The notes beneath the pieces are model-generated. The model was not told the origin of the DNA. It searched no databases and saw only the letters and a list, made by a program, of their open reading frames with translations. A DNA stretch of 64,000 nucleotides from Drechslerella dactyloides. Its lineage: Eukaryota > Ascomycota > Orbiliomycetes > Orbiliales > Orbiliaceae. Below, in pieces: positions 46,226 to 58,814 of the stretch; position 1 is the first letter of the stretch; each line of letters opens with the position of its first letter. A program made the translations under genes and the position numbers. The stretch lies in assembly GCA_020064725.1 (NCBI GenBank), contig JAGTWJ010000002.1, forward strand, positions 1,178,001 to 1,242,000, given 5' to 3'.

Positions 46226-46991
46226 GACCTCTTACATCCATTCCGCTGGATTCCATCGGACCGTAGACGTCGCGATATAGGTATGTCACAAATTCTCCGT
46301 CTGTGGTCTTGATCGCAAGATGGCCGAGCTGCGAGACCTCAGACTAAACCTGCATCGTGAATGGCGCCCCCAGCAGGTTTACTCGAGATGTGGGTCCGCC
46401 CAGCGACACTATCGATATTTCTGGGCGTTCCGAGCGTCCCGAAGCCCACCCATCCCATCGCCAGAGCTTTCCTCGCTCGTCTGCACCTGCTCGCGGAGCC
46501 AAAGCGCGCAGGGGCTGTTCCTCGTTCGGGTCGGCAACCGTGCTGCGTGGTGGAGAACCTTCGACCAAAGCGCACCCTGATGCATCCGGCGCCCAGAGAG
46601 CCCAGACCCGTTCCTGTGCACAAGTCGGCCGGCGTGAACCCAATTCCCACCACGCCAGGCCCGCTGGACGGACAGACACTGTGCCTGCACAAGACATGTA
46701 AGCTCACAGGATGCACGTTGTGAAGTCGAAACGCCTTCGGTTTCCGTCAGGTTAAAAGAAGAGCCTTTCCCCTTCCGACAGACCCTCGCTACCACCATCC
46801 ACAAATCCATATCTTGCATGGACCATACTGATAATCCGCTTCTCATTGCAACCCGCATTTTGAATTCAGCCTCTGCTTCTGCATCCTACAAGCATACTCT
46901 CGGATTCGCCGACGTTTATTTCCTTGTTATCAGACGTCGAATCGCGAAATAACCAACACCCCGCCAGTCGGTTCCGTACCGGTCCGACACT
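46226..46991. other. Intergenic, 0.8 kb
   Basis: The part 46340-46720 is GC-rich and open in several frames on both strands at once, which is expected by base composition. None of these frames has a family signal. Confidence 0.5.
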
Positions 46992-48572
46992 ATGCCCATA
47001 ACGCTCCGCCATTTGACAGCCGACTCGACCTGGCTGATAACATTAACCTCGCCGCAGAGCCCGCCCACTCATAAGCCCTACATCATTCTCGTGGACCCAT
47101 GGATCGAGGGGCCGTCGCCAGTGTGGCATCCAAAGTTCGCGCTTAATCACCACACCGTCCCCTCGTCCATCTCGAATCTTTCCGAGCTCTCGCAGCAACC
47201 CGATCTCTTGCTGATATCCCAAACAAAGACCGACCACTGCAACGAACTGACATGTCGCCAGCTACCGAAATCCGGCGTGCAAGTTTACGCCGTGCCTGGC
47301 GCGGACAGCATCGTCCGTGGCTGGAAGCACTTTGATGCGGCCAACGTCCATCGGCTACGCCCGTTCACGAGCAGAAAGACGGGCCGTGTCTCTCGCATTC
47401 CAATATACCGAGATGGCCGACCATCCACACCGCCAAACCAAGCCGGCGAAGTCGCGATTGGTACCAGTGATGCTATTTCTATAGACGACGGTGCGGACGG
47501 CGCATATACATTCGAGAAGGACCCGAACATCGCGGCAATCGTCGAGCTAGCGTTCATGCCCGCGTTGAAACCATGGGAGATACCAAGCATTCATATCGCT
47601 TTGGGTATCTCCTACACACCGACACAGGACCCGATCACCAATGTTAATAACAGCAGCACGGCGGCGGCCATGCTTCCACCGTCGCCGCCGCCGCAACTAC
47701 CATCCGCGCCGCACCTCCTCCATCCGCACCCCGGTCCACACCCAGGCACGCAGGTCGCACTGACCGCGCATACCGCTACAAGCACCAGCACACTCTCCAG
47801 TGTCCCCTCGCATACCTCTGGCTCCTCCTCCTCTTCGGCGCCACCACCACATACCCCTTCCACCGTCGTCTCCAACTCCGCATCTCCGCCTACAACCGCG
47901 CCGTCCTCGAAACCATCTACCGCCTCTACAAAACCCTCATCATCACTGCCGTCAACCTCGTCGCCTAACAAATTCCCACGGCGGCCAAGCGAGCTCGAGC
48001 GCCGCCGGAATCCCCAATCCGCAAACCTCAAGCTGCCAGGCCGCAAATCCACCACGAGAACCGAATCAATTCTCTACACGCCGCACGGCGTCCCCGCGTC
48101 CGCGATAACCGCATACCTCGCGTCTCTCCCGCTCCCTCTCACCGCGCTCCTACACTGCTTCGTCCGCGTGGATAACCCACGCTGGCTAGGCGGTACCGTG
48201 TCGTCTGGCGCGCCGAACGCCTTTCGCATCGTCGAGGAGACGAAGCGCGTGCGTGGCGAGCAGGCCCGACGTGCGGAGGAACCCATCAGTCCGATGAGCG
48301 ACTGCACCGTCGAACATCCGCTTGGCGTCAAGTATCTTGTTGCGACGCACGACGAGGAGGTGCAGATGCAGGGGTTCTGCAGCCATTTCGTGCGGAAGCG
48401 GCGGTGGCAGGTGGGCGAGATTGAGAAGGAGGTGAGGCGGATTGCGGGTGATGATGGGCAGGATAAGGTGGAGGAGGGTGCGGATGTCGATGCTGATGAA
48501 AAAGTGTGGGTTGCACCGACGGGGCTCAAGTTGCTGGATTTGGCGGTGGGCGAGGAGGCGGCGTTGGTGTGA
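46992..48572 (+). CDS. Metallo-beta-lactamase-fold protein, degenerate metal motif
   Basis: A single-exon gene for 526 residues. The N-terminal half follows the metallo-beta-lactamase fold of fungal UlaG-like proteins: LRHLTADSTWLITL, IILVDPWIEGP, DLLLISQTKTDHCNELT, VQVYAVPGA. The usual HxHxDH metal motif reads SQTKTDH, so the first two His are lost while Asp-His remain; catalysis in the usual way is doubtful. A Ser/Thr/Pro-rich low-complexity insert of about 120 residues (near 220-340) splits the fold. The C-terminal part resumes with SILYTPHGVPASAI and LTALLHCFVRVDNPRWLGG and YLVATHDEEVQMQGFCSHFV. The family is probable; the role is unknown. Confidence 0.78.
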   Translation: MPITLRHLTADSTWLITLTSPQSPPTHKPYIILVDPWIEGPSPVWHPKFALNHHTVPSSISNLSELSQQPDLLLISQTKTDHCNELTCRQLPKSGVQVYAVPGADSIVRGWKHFDAANVHRLRPFTSRKTGRVSRIPIYRDGRPSTPPNQAGEVAIGTSDAISIDDGADGAYTFEKDPNIAAIVELAFMPALKPWEIPSIHIALGISYTPTQDPITNVNNSSTAAAMLPPSPPPQLPSAPHLLHPHPGPHPGTQVALTAHTATSTSTLSSVPSHTSGSSSSSAPPPHTPSTVVSNSASPPTTAPSSKPSTASTKPSSSLPSTSSPNKFPRRPSELERRRNPQSANLKLPGRKSTTRTESILYTPHGVPASAITAYLASLPLPLTALLHCFVRVDNPRWLGGTVSSGAPNAFRIVEETKRVRGEQARRAEEPISPMSDCTVEHPLGVKYLVATHDEEVQMQGFCSHFVRKRRWQVGEIEKEVRRIAGDDGQDKVEEGADVDADEKVWVAPTGLKLLDLAVGEEAALV

Positions 48573-49443
48573 GTGGTATTCATCTGTGTGTTTATATTGT
48601 ATATGGCGTATGAGTATACGATGGGTAATGATGGGTGTATATCTGTGTAATAGTTAGTTGTATATAGCCAGCACTTCATTTTAATTAATCATGAACTCCA
48701 TGGATATATATCTATTTCAGCGGCAGATTTGATGACAATCCGTAGTGGCACGTCTATTGAACGGAATCTGATATAATCTTATCAATTCGGACTTTGATAT
48801 ATGCTTACAATCTAGCTAGGGCGCAGAGTGGCAGTCCAACCTATATCCCCAGCCTGACCAATCTGTCAAATAGTAAGTACGGGATCGATGAACGATCTCC
48901 CGCCAATATAGCTAAGGCCGCCTGAAAACTCCAGATGGCATATACCCGATCACCTGGTCTCGCAGGCCAGACACCGATCACCCGATCACCCTACCCTCGG
49001 TCCCACGATAAACCCCTTCCCCGCTAGCAATTTGAACAAAAGAAAAATCGAAAAAGTCAAGCCGCAAGAAACTCCAAGCCAGTTTACTCAGCACCGTCCT
49101 ATCCCCGCTGAACCCAAAGTTGAACGCCGGTCCACAAATTTGCTATACAAATGGAAAGAAGAAGGAAGATGAAGAGATGAGAAGTGTATATCCCATAAAA
49201 AGTTGAAGGTTAACGGTAGAGAAGAGTATTCGAATATAACGAAGAAGATGGCGTCGGTAGAGCGGTATAGTATACCCCGCGCGGGGATCAATGGATGCCG
49301 CATCACCGTGCCAAGTAACCCAAAGAAAGGAGAGCCGAAAAGGTTATGATAGTATATACGAGAAGCAAAAGTTGCGTATTATAAAAGGTAGTAGGCGTAG
49401 AACTGTGAGAGGATCGCGTCCCGGCCGTTGCCGATCCGCCACT
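48573..49443. other. Convergent 3' intergenic region, 0.9 kb
   Basis: AT-rich 3' flanks of two convergent genes. No gene is supported. Confidence 0.5.
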
Positions 49444-50037
49444 CTACTGCGTATCGTCGACCAGTCGCCCAACAATGCCGCCGTACGCCATCACGGTCGA
49501 ATTCTGGCCGAACGCCTGGTTGAAGATCGTGGCCGTCGCCTCGGGAATCGCCCATGTGGCAGCTTGCATCTTTGCCAGCAGGCTATAGTCCACCGCTGTC
49601 GACGAGGGCTGGTAGGTCTGGAAGGTCTGCACACCGAGGCACCACCCGCCCCACATGCACTCTTCGGCGACATCGAATAACTCCTGCGGCACGCCACCCC
49701 ATTTCAGCAGCTCCTTACACGCGCGGCCGAGCAGCCATAGCCACGAGTGTGCCATCCACCGCCGGTATGCATCGACGAGGTACGCGTGGAGGACGGAGGC
49801 AAGGGTGGCAGTGCTGGTGGGGTCGGCGATGGTGGCGAGGTAGGGCCCGATTCGGGCGAAGAATTGGGTGATTTTGATGACGCGGAGGAGGTGTTTGGTG
49901 AGCGTCCGGTTGATGATGAGTTGGTAGGTCGTGTAGAGTATGTAAGGGACAAGCGGGGCGATGAATGGTAGGCCGATAGCGACGGCAGTTCCAGCTGCCG
50001 CGCTCGTGGTGGTGATTCTGGCAGATGGCCCCTCCAT
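49444..50037 (-). CDS. Predicted membrane protein, unrecognised
   Basis: A 197-residue protein from the ATG at 50037; the frame is open further upstream to 50124 but only from a GTG. Near the N-terminus is a long hydrophobic stretch (AVAIGLPFIAPLVPYILYTTYQLII), likely a membrane hairpin or one membrane segment. A second, weaker hydrophobic region occurs around WMAHSWLWLLG. The rest is helical with aromatic residues and ends in DDTQ. Several Trp and Cys residues lie in EECMWGGWCLG. No family is recognised. Coding use is supported by GC-rich third positions like its neighbours. An upstream exon cannot be excluded. Confidence 0.6.
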   Translation of the reverse strand: MEGPSARITTTSAAAGTAVAIGLPFIAPLVPYILYTTYQLIINRTLTKHLLRVIKITQFFARIGPYLATIADPTSTATLASVLHAYLVDAYRRWMAHSWLWLLGRACKELLKWGGVPQELFDVAEECMWGGWCLGVQTFQTYQPSSTAVDYSLLAKMQAATWAIPEATATIFNQAFGQNSTVMAYGGIVGRLVDDTQ

Positions 50038-52019
50038 GGTGGCCGGCAGTTGTAGATAGGATTCACCGAATAGGGAGCTGGTAGGAGGCGTATATGGAAG
50101 GTGGTTGTGGCGATGTTGCAGCACTCCTAGGAAGGAGACGGTTACCGCTCAGTAGATATCGATACGGGTAGAGCCGTGACAAGCGGTGGGTAGGAGCCTG
50201 CGTAAAGATGACATGTTGAGTACAGAGAGTTCAGGCCATAAGGAGGAGCTGGAAGTCGAATGGCGAGCGGTGTTTGCTTAAAATTGATGAGCTGAGTCAG
50301 AAAAGAGTGTGTCGATGGCGGATGGGCTGGTGCCCCTCTTCACAGAAGAAAAGGCCGCAAGCAAGTATACGCCACCCTCTGCAGGTGCCACCACGACCGA
50401 ACCCGGCTGTTTTATATACGTAAAGTCACTCGCGGATAAACTGGACGGAAGAAAACACGGCAAAGCGTCGAGGGAGGGACTGAAGAGAATCGAAAGCGGC
50501 GGTCACTAGGCTGGATAAGGGCGGCCGGAAAGGTGGTGACGAAGGAGTGGTCAGAATGCGCGAGGTGGCCAGAAGGATCCAGTAAGAAGTCAAGGCGAGG
50601 CAAAGAGCCTATCAAAGAAGAGAGAAGAGAAAGGACAACGTTCGAGCACGTCAGCGTGGGGCCATCCAACTGGCAGCCGTCCACAACGGCCGCGAACGAG
50701 GCGGGACGGTGGAAGAGTCGGAGATGGTGTTTGGAGGAGGACGGCGGGCGTGGTGGGATGCGATGAAACGGGTAAGAGCGCCAAAAGGGGACTAATCCGC
50801 AGAGAACCGCTTCGGATCCGGACTCGTCGCCGGGGAGTTAGGCATGCCCTTCCGCCCGACGCATGTGCAAGCAGACTGCAGGAATGCTCAGAGTCGACGG
50901 ATGAGCTTGTGAAATCATGACGCTTCCGGTGAGAGTTGTGGCCGCTGAAGGAGAAGACGGAGAGGAGGCGCCTGAGGATATAAAGCAATTTACGGAGGCA
51001 TGCTCGGTCTAAACTGCAAATGAGCTGAGAAAAACGATTTGAGTAAAAGGCTGCGCCACGGCGCCACGATTTCCCCTTTCCGACATATTATATTACGGTG
51101 GCTGTCATCCCAGCTGAAGTGACGGGCATGGTTGTACCACGATGATATCGACGTGTTACTTGTATATTTGTCCGTCATAAGGTTGATATCGAGACGTGCC
51201 TAGCATCTCTTATGATGTATTCCCACGATCTCATCGTTCAGTTGACCAAAGTTGAAAGCAAAGTTGAGATCATGGCAGGCGAGCTCGAGATTCGGATGTA
51301 TCGCGAAGACAGTTAGACAGGATTCCGAAGCGCGCGCGCGTATACTTGAAATTACATATTCAAATAACTAGTCTAAAACAGGTATAAGCACTCAATTTTG
51401 AAGCCGGTGTGTACGTATCTGGAAAGGCTCATTTCAAATGATATTGTCCATCCTAACTATATCGAGCCCGCGATATTATTTTGTTCAGATGGATAGTCGT
51501 GCAGCAAAGCTGGGTCGGGCAGAGATAATTGTGAAAATATTGCCTTCTCAATTTAAATATCACCACGATAAATTACTACATGCGTTTCTTTCATGAACTC
51601 CAGGTTTTTTAGCCTGTCTGATATTGGACCGTCGAAATTTTTACAAATGTGGGCTCAACCCTATAGCAAGGTGTCAAAAGTCAACCGACTGGGTCGCCGG
51701 TGCTAGCGGATTCTGCAGGTTTAGCTTTCGAGACCAGTTTTCCACAGATGGTACAATGTGCCGCTTTACACAATAATTTCAGATAGCTATAATTATGACT
51801 ATAATTATTGGACTGGTGCACCATAGACTTTTTTATATGCTGGAAATCCTCCAGAGGCTCCAAAATAAGACGTAGCAAAACGCCGTGATTGACAGCCGTG
51901 CCCTTCTAAGACTAAGATATATCAGAAAAGCAGAGTACCTTAATATATTAATATCTATAAAAACGTCTATTTTCGAGTGACAGTCGTCCAGCTGCCGAGT
52001 ACTGTATTTGCGGTGAGTG

Positions 52020-52064
<45 letters not shown>

Positions 52065-55000
52065 AGGGCACACTGATGTTAGGTAAAAGTACACGCAAAT
52101 ACAGTTAAATCAATAGCGATAGAAACGTTATCTCATGATCATATGAGCCAATATTCTTTGAGGAACCACAGCTTCGGTTATTGGAATTAAAATAATTATC
52201 AAAGCTGTGCGTCAGACGGGTTGACATACTTACTCCCTCATAAGATAGCTTCGCGGTCTGAGGAATGCAACCGATTCGACCGTGCCTATGAACATGACAA
52301 TATTTCGCCCATTGTGAATCTAACAATATACGAGGGGAAAATAATAATCGATACTAGTTCAGGTTGGGTGACTAATCTGACCTCAAAATTGCGGATTGAT
52401 ACATCTTGGTCTCGCGAGCAAAACTCACGCTGTCCACGCACTTTTAGGCCATCCAGATCATAAAATATTAATTTGCGATCATGAAATATTGGTGACGAAG
52501 TGCGGTATTCCAAGCCAATAATCCCACAGATCTCCAGATAGTATACTTGCGAATAATCATAAATTTATGAGCTGGATCCTCTGACCAAGGTAAGTCGGAA
52601 GGCATAGAGACCCTCCAGAGCTCTATCCATACTTATGAACAAATTTGCAAATCGTCTCGCATCCGCATACTCCAGTACGATCTACCCAAATTTCAGCCTG
52701 AGAACATCGAAGTTCGCCAGTCCCCTCTGTGGCAGAAAGTCTTCGATCGCAGTTGTAGTTGAGGCTGTGCGCCCGTCGCACCTAGTGTAACCTATCCTAC
52801 TATTTACTGCTCGTGCTCCAACATACGCTGTAGAGGACTGAGACCAGCGATTGTTTCCAGGTAAATTAATGATGCACAAGTAGCTTTCTATATTCTAAAA
52901 AAATGCTTATGAAATCATACTTTAATAGTAACCTTATGCAGAGGGGCATGCTGCGGTGTTTGTCGGCTACGCTTCTCAGCTTGGGAAGTTAGTAGGTTGG
53001 AGCCGTTTCAGATTCTCAACGTTCCGGCAGATGGTAGCACGTTGCGTTCTGAATGCTGCTTGGCTATTAGCGGCTGACAGCTGTCGAGAAGAGGGGGAGC
53101 CATATAGTGGCTAGCTGACTGATTGAGTCCAGACTTCTGATGCTTCTTACGGCCATTGAGGTGCGCATATGCGAGTTCTGAATATGTGCAGTGAATAGAT
53201 TGTAAGCACTGAAATGAGATCCACAAACGATTCCCAATATCCAGCATTGCTTAAATGCTGTCTATCTATTCTGTCAACTATGCAATCCCGGATATTGATC
53301 AATTGGCTTGCTCGTGGCAACTGGATACATAACCGACCTTGCTCTAGATCTCCTTCCGGAACATCCTGTGCAGCTAGACATCCAAGGACAAGCAGTCCTA
53401 TTTCGCAAAACCAAACACTGATCATGAAGACTGAAGCTATAAAAAAGGTGCGGTTCGTGTACAGGTACAAGATGTTTCATCATTGCCTGCTTGCATGCAT
53501 GCCCTGGGATAGTCTTCGTCGAATCAGCTGAGCTATAATAAAATACGTGTTGTGGTGTTGCGGTCCATTCCAGCTTGACTAGCTCGACTTGGCTGGTGGT
53601 CGCCGCACTCCGATATCGATGGAGCACACACACCGTCAAATACCATAATTTCAACTGAATCAGACTTGGAATCATTTAACTTCATACTTCCCGTCCCTCG
53701 GGAACGCCGAATGGTGCCCAATTCTACGGAATGCCCAAGTTTCAGCAAACAAGACGTCGAAGATCCATGGGTTTTTTCGAGATATCTCGACTCCAATATC
53801 AGTCCTCGGCTTTCACTGCCTCATTCTATTGCGGGCCCCACCCATACCCTTCAAACTTTCTACCATGCAGGAACACAAGCTTTGGAATGGATTCTAATAT
53901 TCAATAGCCCTGGGGCTGGTCCCGACTCACGTCAATGGTGCGGAATAACCAGATGCCCGATCCGTCCGAGACACCGAGGCTCACAAGGCCACAAAGGTAA
54001 GTTCGAATTGTCCATGCTGCACCTGCAGGGTGGCCAGCCGTAATTGAACCCTGCAACCTGGCCCGCGCCTCGGTCGTATAACAAAAGTACGCCGCCGTGA
54101 TAACTGGATATTATCACCAACGCTGGGGCAATTTAGGATGCCCATGTATATGCTTCTGGTAGGCGTCTGCGTGTCCACGTTTTCATAGAGGTGGACTATC
54201 GATTCTCTGGCTAGCCGGCGGCCTAACTCGCTAGCGAAGAGATAAGAAAGCGAATTTGAGGAAGCCTGCACACTTGTCGGTTTGTAGAAAGTAGGTAAGC
54301 TTGTGATGATTCTTGAACTATGGGTTGGGGTTTGCAGAACCTCAAACGACGGCATGCGCATGCATATTCTGGATAACACCCTAGCCAGAAGATATACGAT
54401 ATCGATTCCGCCACCGCTCTCTCAGCGCTGGGTACGTTTGCAAAATTGACGGTAAGCATGCGCGCTCGTACGTACTCGCTAACCCGTCCAGTTTTGCGCG
54501 TTTTCCAGATTTTCTATTACATAACGCGTAGTGCGGTTCCGAGGTCAGAAATTAAGTCCCCGCTCGATGTCGACAAGTCGAAGAATTAAAATTTCTTTTG
54601 AAAAGTATCTGTCGCAAGTACCTGCATTCTGACAGCTGTTCTACTTCACCGCAGGAACCCGCCCCTACAATACTTGGATTCGGGAACCGTCAAGAAAAGA
54701 ACGCTTCAGCTGATTAATACTACTAAAGCTTCTATAACATTAAATGATCACCATCGCCTGCAGACGAGAACATGTCTGACTCGGATCCCGCCTGAATGTA
54801 GAACCCCTGGTCTCCCCCAATGGCCATGCGCCATTCTGGAACACGCATTTCGCCAGGAAAAACAGGCCCACATTTATGCAGAAATACAGAAAGTCCAACA
54901 CTCGCTCTGGCCGCGGCCGATTTTCTCTGTTTTCGCTGCCTGATGTGAAGCTTAGCCCGTCACAGACCGCCAAACCGAACGGCTTGGCCATGCTTAGATG

Positions 55001-56427
55001 CGGCGGAACTCGAGCGGTCCATTCTGGGTCCCCTCGTGCCGATGGGTAGCTGCCATTGCCACGAAAAGACCACATGGCAAAACACGCGCATGCTTTTATT
55101 TTTCAGCCTTCTAGAACCCGTGTCTCGTGTTTTAAGTCGGTTTTGGAGGGGGCGTTCTCGGTGGCTGCGGTATGTACAGTACCTGGTGTCACCATCGCGC
55201 GGGCGAGCACTTACTTACGTCAATTAAGTTGCCGGCTTGGTCTTTGCCTCTTGTCAGCTTGCCGCTTCCCACATGAGTACTTTCCAAATCTGGGCAGCTA
55301 ACGCTGAATTAGAATGCTCGACGCCCGACAAGATGGCGCATTGCACTGTGAGGGGTACGGAGCGTATCTACGCCGTCGACTCCCTGCATATACTTGCCCA
55401 GATATAGAGGCGGCTGGCATGCGCGCCGTGCTTGGATTAATTCCCATCTCACCCTCGACTCGACCGTCCAGGCAGATGTGATCGATCGCAGACATGTGAG
55501 CGCTCGAGCCCAGCTAGCTTATCATGATATCACTCGGCATATGCAATCTAATTTGCATTGTGCATGGCGATTGACCCGAAGACGCAAGATTAAGAAAGTC
55601 ACAATGGTTCGTACCCGCGTACCCCTCGGTGGACCGAAGCTTCATCTTTCCAAAAGTGTCTTACCCCGAAATAGGGCCCACGTTAGAGCCGTGACGCACC
55701 CCGACAAGGAACCCCACCCGACTGCTGGCAGCAGGCGTCGAGGGCGTCCGCCGCGATGGAATAGGAAGGTGGGCCGGGGTGACGCCAGGCGATCGTTCTG
55801 CGCAAAAAAGCACGCAACGACCGCGCTATGTACAGGTACAGACACCCACAGCGACTCTTGAATGTAGAAGCTAGTAAATGTCAGGGCTCCCTCACAAAAA
55901 TATACGCATAGAGGAAGGGCAAAAAAACGATGCATATGGGCGAGGGCGGGAGAGAAAGGTTGCAGCCTTGGCCTGTTTGATGAATCCCGTTTATTGAATC
56001 CATTGTTCCGAAAATCTGGCCCTTCTATTCCTGTCCGTTTGGAATTTCAGTCCTCGGGGCCCGGTGTGGTGGGAATGTGGGTCGGTTTTGATATATATGC
56101 CTGGTCGCTTTATATACTTGCGAGGCTCCCGGAAAAGTCGACCCCGACTTTGATCCTATCATGAGATCACGCCTTTTTCTTTTCTTTTCGTCCTCTGCAT
56201 ATATGCTCAGGCATTCCGATATCCAAAACGAACAATCAGATTATCAGTTCCCCTAGGCAGTCTTATGAAGCCGAGACTGTGAACCTTTCACTGTCGGATT
56301 CTTGGCCTCGAGCCACCCCATCGACAGCCTGTAGGCATTTACCAGTTCTCGATTTACATATACGTATACAATCCGACAATCATTTCTGCAACTTCGAACC
56401 CAGCGGCAAGGCGCCGGGTCAGACGAG
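50038..56427. other. Gene-free stretch, 6.4 kb
   Basis: No gene can be supported. The first 0.9 kb is GC-rich and may hold the promoter of the minus-strand gene. From about 51.2 kb to 54.6 kb it is AT-rich, with a long TG microsatellite at 52024. Frames near 50590, 53666 and 55394 lack ATG starts and family signals. From 56.0 kb the sequence carries TATA-like motifs and is probably the promoter of the 7-TM gene. Confidence 0.5.
52024..52063. repeat. TG dinucleotide microsatellite, about 20 copies
   Basis: A perfect TG run of about 40 bases. Likely to vary in length between strains. Confidence 0.95.
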
Positions 56428-57803
56428 ATGGCGGAAGCGGGCCCATCCTCCTTCCTACATCCAAATTACACCAACCCAGAGGTCCGAGGGCACTACCTCA
56501 AGCCGATTATAATATCCTTGATGATCCTCTCGGGAACGATTGCGGGACTGCGGATAATTACACGATCATCGATTCTACGAAGCCTGGGAATAGACGACTG
56601 GGTCATCATACCGGCGCTGATAACAGCATATGGTCTATCGATATGCAACCTCATGTCCGAAGAATATGGGTGGGGTCGGCACATTTGGGACGTGCGGGTA
56701 TGTTACATGCTATACTACATCACCAACCCAGCTGTACACAATTACAATGGCCATGTGCATGCTGACACTAGTGGTATTCTGACAGGCAAAAGAGTGGGTC
56801 ATCATCCGACAATACCAGTTCGCTAGCCAGTTGCTATTCACATACTCTGTCGCCCTCGCCAAATCATCAATTCTTATCTTCTATCTTCGGTTTTGCACGA
56901 CGAAGAAATTCAAGGTTGCGATCTGGATAACGTTCGGGATGGTTGCCGCCTGGGTCATTGCGATGTCTGGGTTGATTATCTTCCAGTGCCACCCGGTAGC
57001 CAACTTTTGGAAGGAGATCCGGTTGACGGATTACCGGAAGGGTTGTCTGCCGAATGAGGCTGACTGGGTTCTGGTATGTCGCGCGCTCATAATGGTACCC
57101 GTCTAATATCGATAACGTGATGTTAATTTCGTTTACTTCCAGTTGCATGGAATCATTAGCGTCGTCCTGGACATTATCGTCCTCCTACTTCCCATTCCGA
57201 CAGTTCTGCAGCTTGGCCTCCCGACAAAGCAGAAGGTCGGACTGATAGCAATGTTCTCGCTCGGCCTGATTGTCTGTCTGGCTGGGTGCCTCCGCATCGT
57301 GAGCATCCGCAGCACAATTCTGACGCTTGACGTACCCTGGTACGGCTATGATCTGTACATCTATACGTCGACCGAGGCAGTAAGTCACTCCAGCCCTTCG
57401 CTGAATCCAAGTATCAAACTTGACTAACGTGATACCCTAGCACGTCGGCATCATTTGCGCTTCGATTCCGTCCCTAAAACCTTTGTTGGGAGTTTTCTTC
57501 CCCCGCCTCGTAACCACGACATATGGTGCTGGCACCAACCGCCGCTCGGGCATCAGCCCCTACCATGAAAATGACATGGCGCACCGAAACCTCAGCGGTA
57601 GAAACTCAAAAGGCTACCCACTGAACAGCGCCATCGAGTCGCGCATCGGCAGTGAGGAAACCTTCTACAGACGTGATCGCGACGAGGAGGCCTCATGGCT
57701 GGAGATGTCGTCACCGTCGACGGGTACCGGTGGGGTGATAAAGACGACACAAATCGAGCAGGAGGTAGTTGTCGTTCAAGATCCAATCGTGCCATACAGA
57801 TGA
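56428..57803 (+). CDS. Seven-TM rhodopsin-like fungal protein (Pth11/SAT4-like)
   Basis: An integral membrane protein of the fungal rhodopsin-domain family that includes Pth11-related receptors. Exons are 56428-56697, 56786-57073, 57143-57379 and 57441-57803, total 1158 nt, 385 residues. Seven hydrophobic segments can be seen, for example IIISLMILSGTIAGLRIITR, VIIPALITAYGLSIC, QLLFTYSVALAKSSILIFYL, VIAMSGLIIFQC, IISVVLDIIVLLLPIPTV, IAMFSLGLIVCLAGCLR and VGIICASIPSLKPLLG. Family marks are DDW after TM1, KEWVIIRQYQFASQLL and the PxP in TM5. The C-terminal 100 residues are cytoplasmic and hydrophilic. There is no N-terminal CFEM domain. The ligand is unknown. All introns are GT-AG. Confidence 0.88.
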
Positions 57804-58814
57804 TTGGCTCTGAATCTGCATCAGCTGCAAATATGGAATGCACTTATCGATTTGCGGCTATTATTGAACGTTGGATTTGCGGATAAAATCAAGGTAGGAT
57901 GGGGTTAATGGTGCCTGGCCCGTGGATGAAGCTTGAATTTTCAGCGCTGGGCTCAAGGCTGCGAACGGATCGTCATATATACCCCCGAGGGCTCAAGTTA
58001 CGGAATTATGCATGCGCACATACGACAATGCAATGGAGTTTGGATTATAAATTAATATTTCGAGTTGAGGGTTTCAAGTTTTTGCTGTGCGGCTAGTATT
58101 TCTACCTGTGCAGTCAGAAGATGGAAAGCCCCTCAGTGCAATTATGGCATTGATCATGTAGATAGGATAGGATTTAACTGTACATAAGATACATATATGT
58201 AATTCAATGCGGTGCATCCAACGCGCGTTCAGAGCGGGCTCTCGAAAGCGTCATGAAGCACACATTTTGGCTTTCAACCCAGCACAACTTCGCAACGCAC
58301 GAAATGCAACATTCCACACTATAGACAAAAACGGTGCTACAGATACGGATTGAACTCAGAATTAATGGCTCAAAATGTCGACAATGCCGCACCGCCATGC
58401 GCACGTTGGTTCGCTCGTAGGCGGCTAGTCGAGCCATCGCAGCAATTCACTATCGATATATACCATTATCGCGGATCTCAAGCGTGCTAGTGCATGTGCA
58501 TGGCGATCGACACGCATGGCGGACCAACGTCGCCCGAGGGCTAGCTTTCTGCTAGCATGCTGCACCGCGCTGCAGCTTCTCCGGCCGGTTGGCGCAGTCT
58601 TCTGGCTACGGACTACTACTCTCTATGGGGAATTCGACCTCGATGTAAATCCATTCCGTACGTAAACACCACCTTTTGGAAATTACAAGTTGAGATATAT
58701 ATTCATTAGGGATCGAGACATGCATGGGCTCGATATGGTTCATAATTCATGCATGAACGTCGGCGCTAACACGAGTATTGGGATATAGTAACGGCCGCAC
58801 AAACCGGGAAGCCA
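57804..58814. other. Intergenic, 1.0 kb
   Basis: Mixed sequence with no supportable gene. It probably holds the promoter of the gene at 58815. Confidence 0.5.

Noticed and set aside
46339..46723. Several overlapping open frames on both strands
   Set aside because: Openness in many frames at once reflects GC content; none has a family signal or supporting splice pattern.
50590..50988. 132-codon minus-strand frame
   Set aside because: Starts at TTG, Arg/Ser/Pro-rich, no domain and no splice context.
53666..54043. 125-codon plus-strand frame in the gene-free stretch
   Set aside because: Starts at TTG and has no family signal or neighbouring exon.
55394..55861. 155-codon plus-strand frame
   Set aside because: No ATG at its start and a composition of Arg/His/Thr typical of a random frame.
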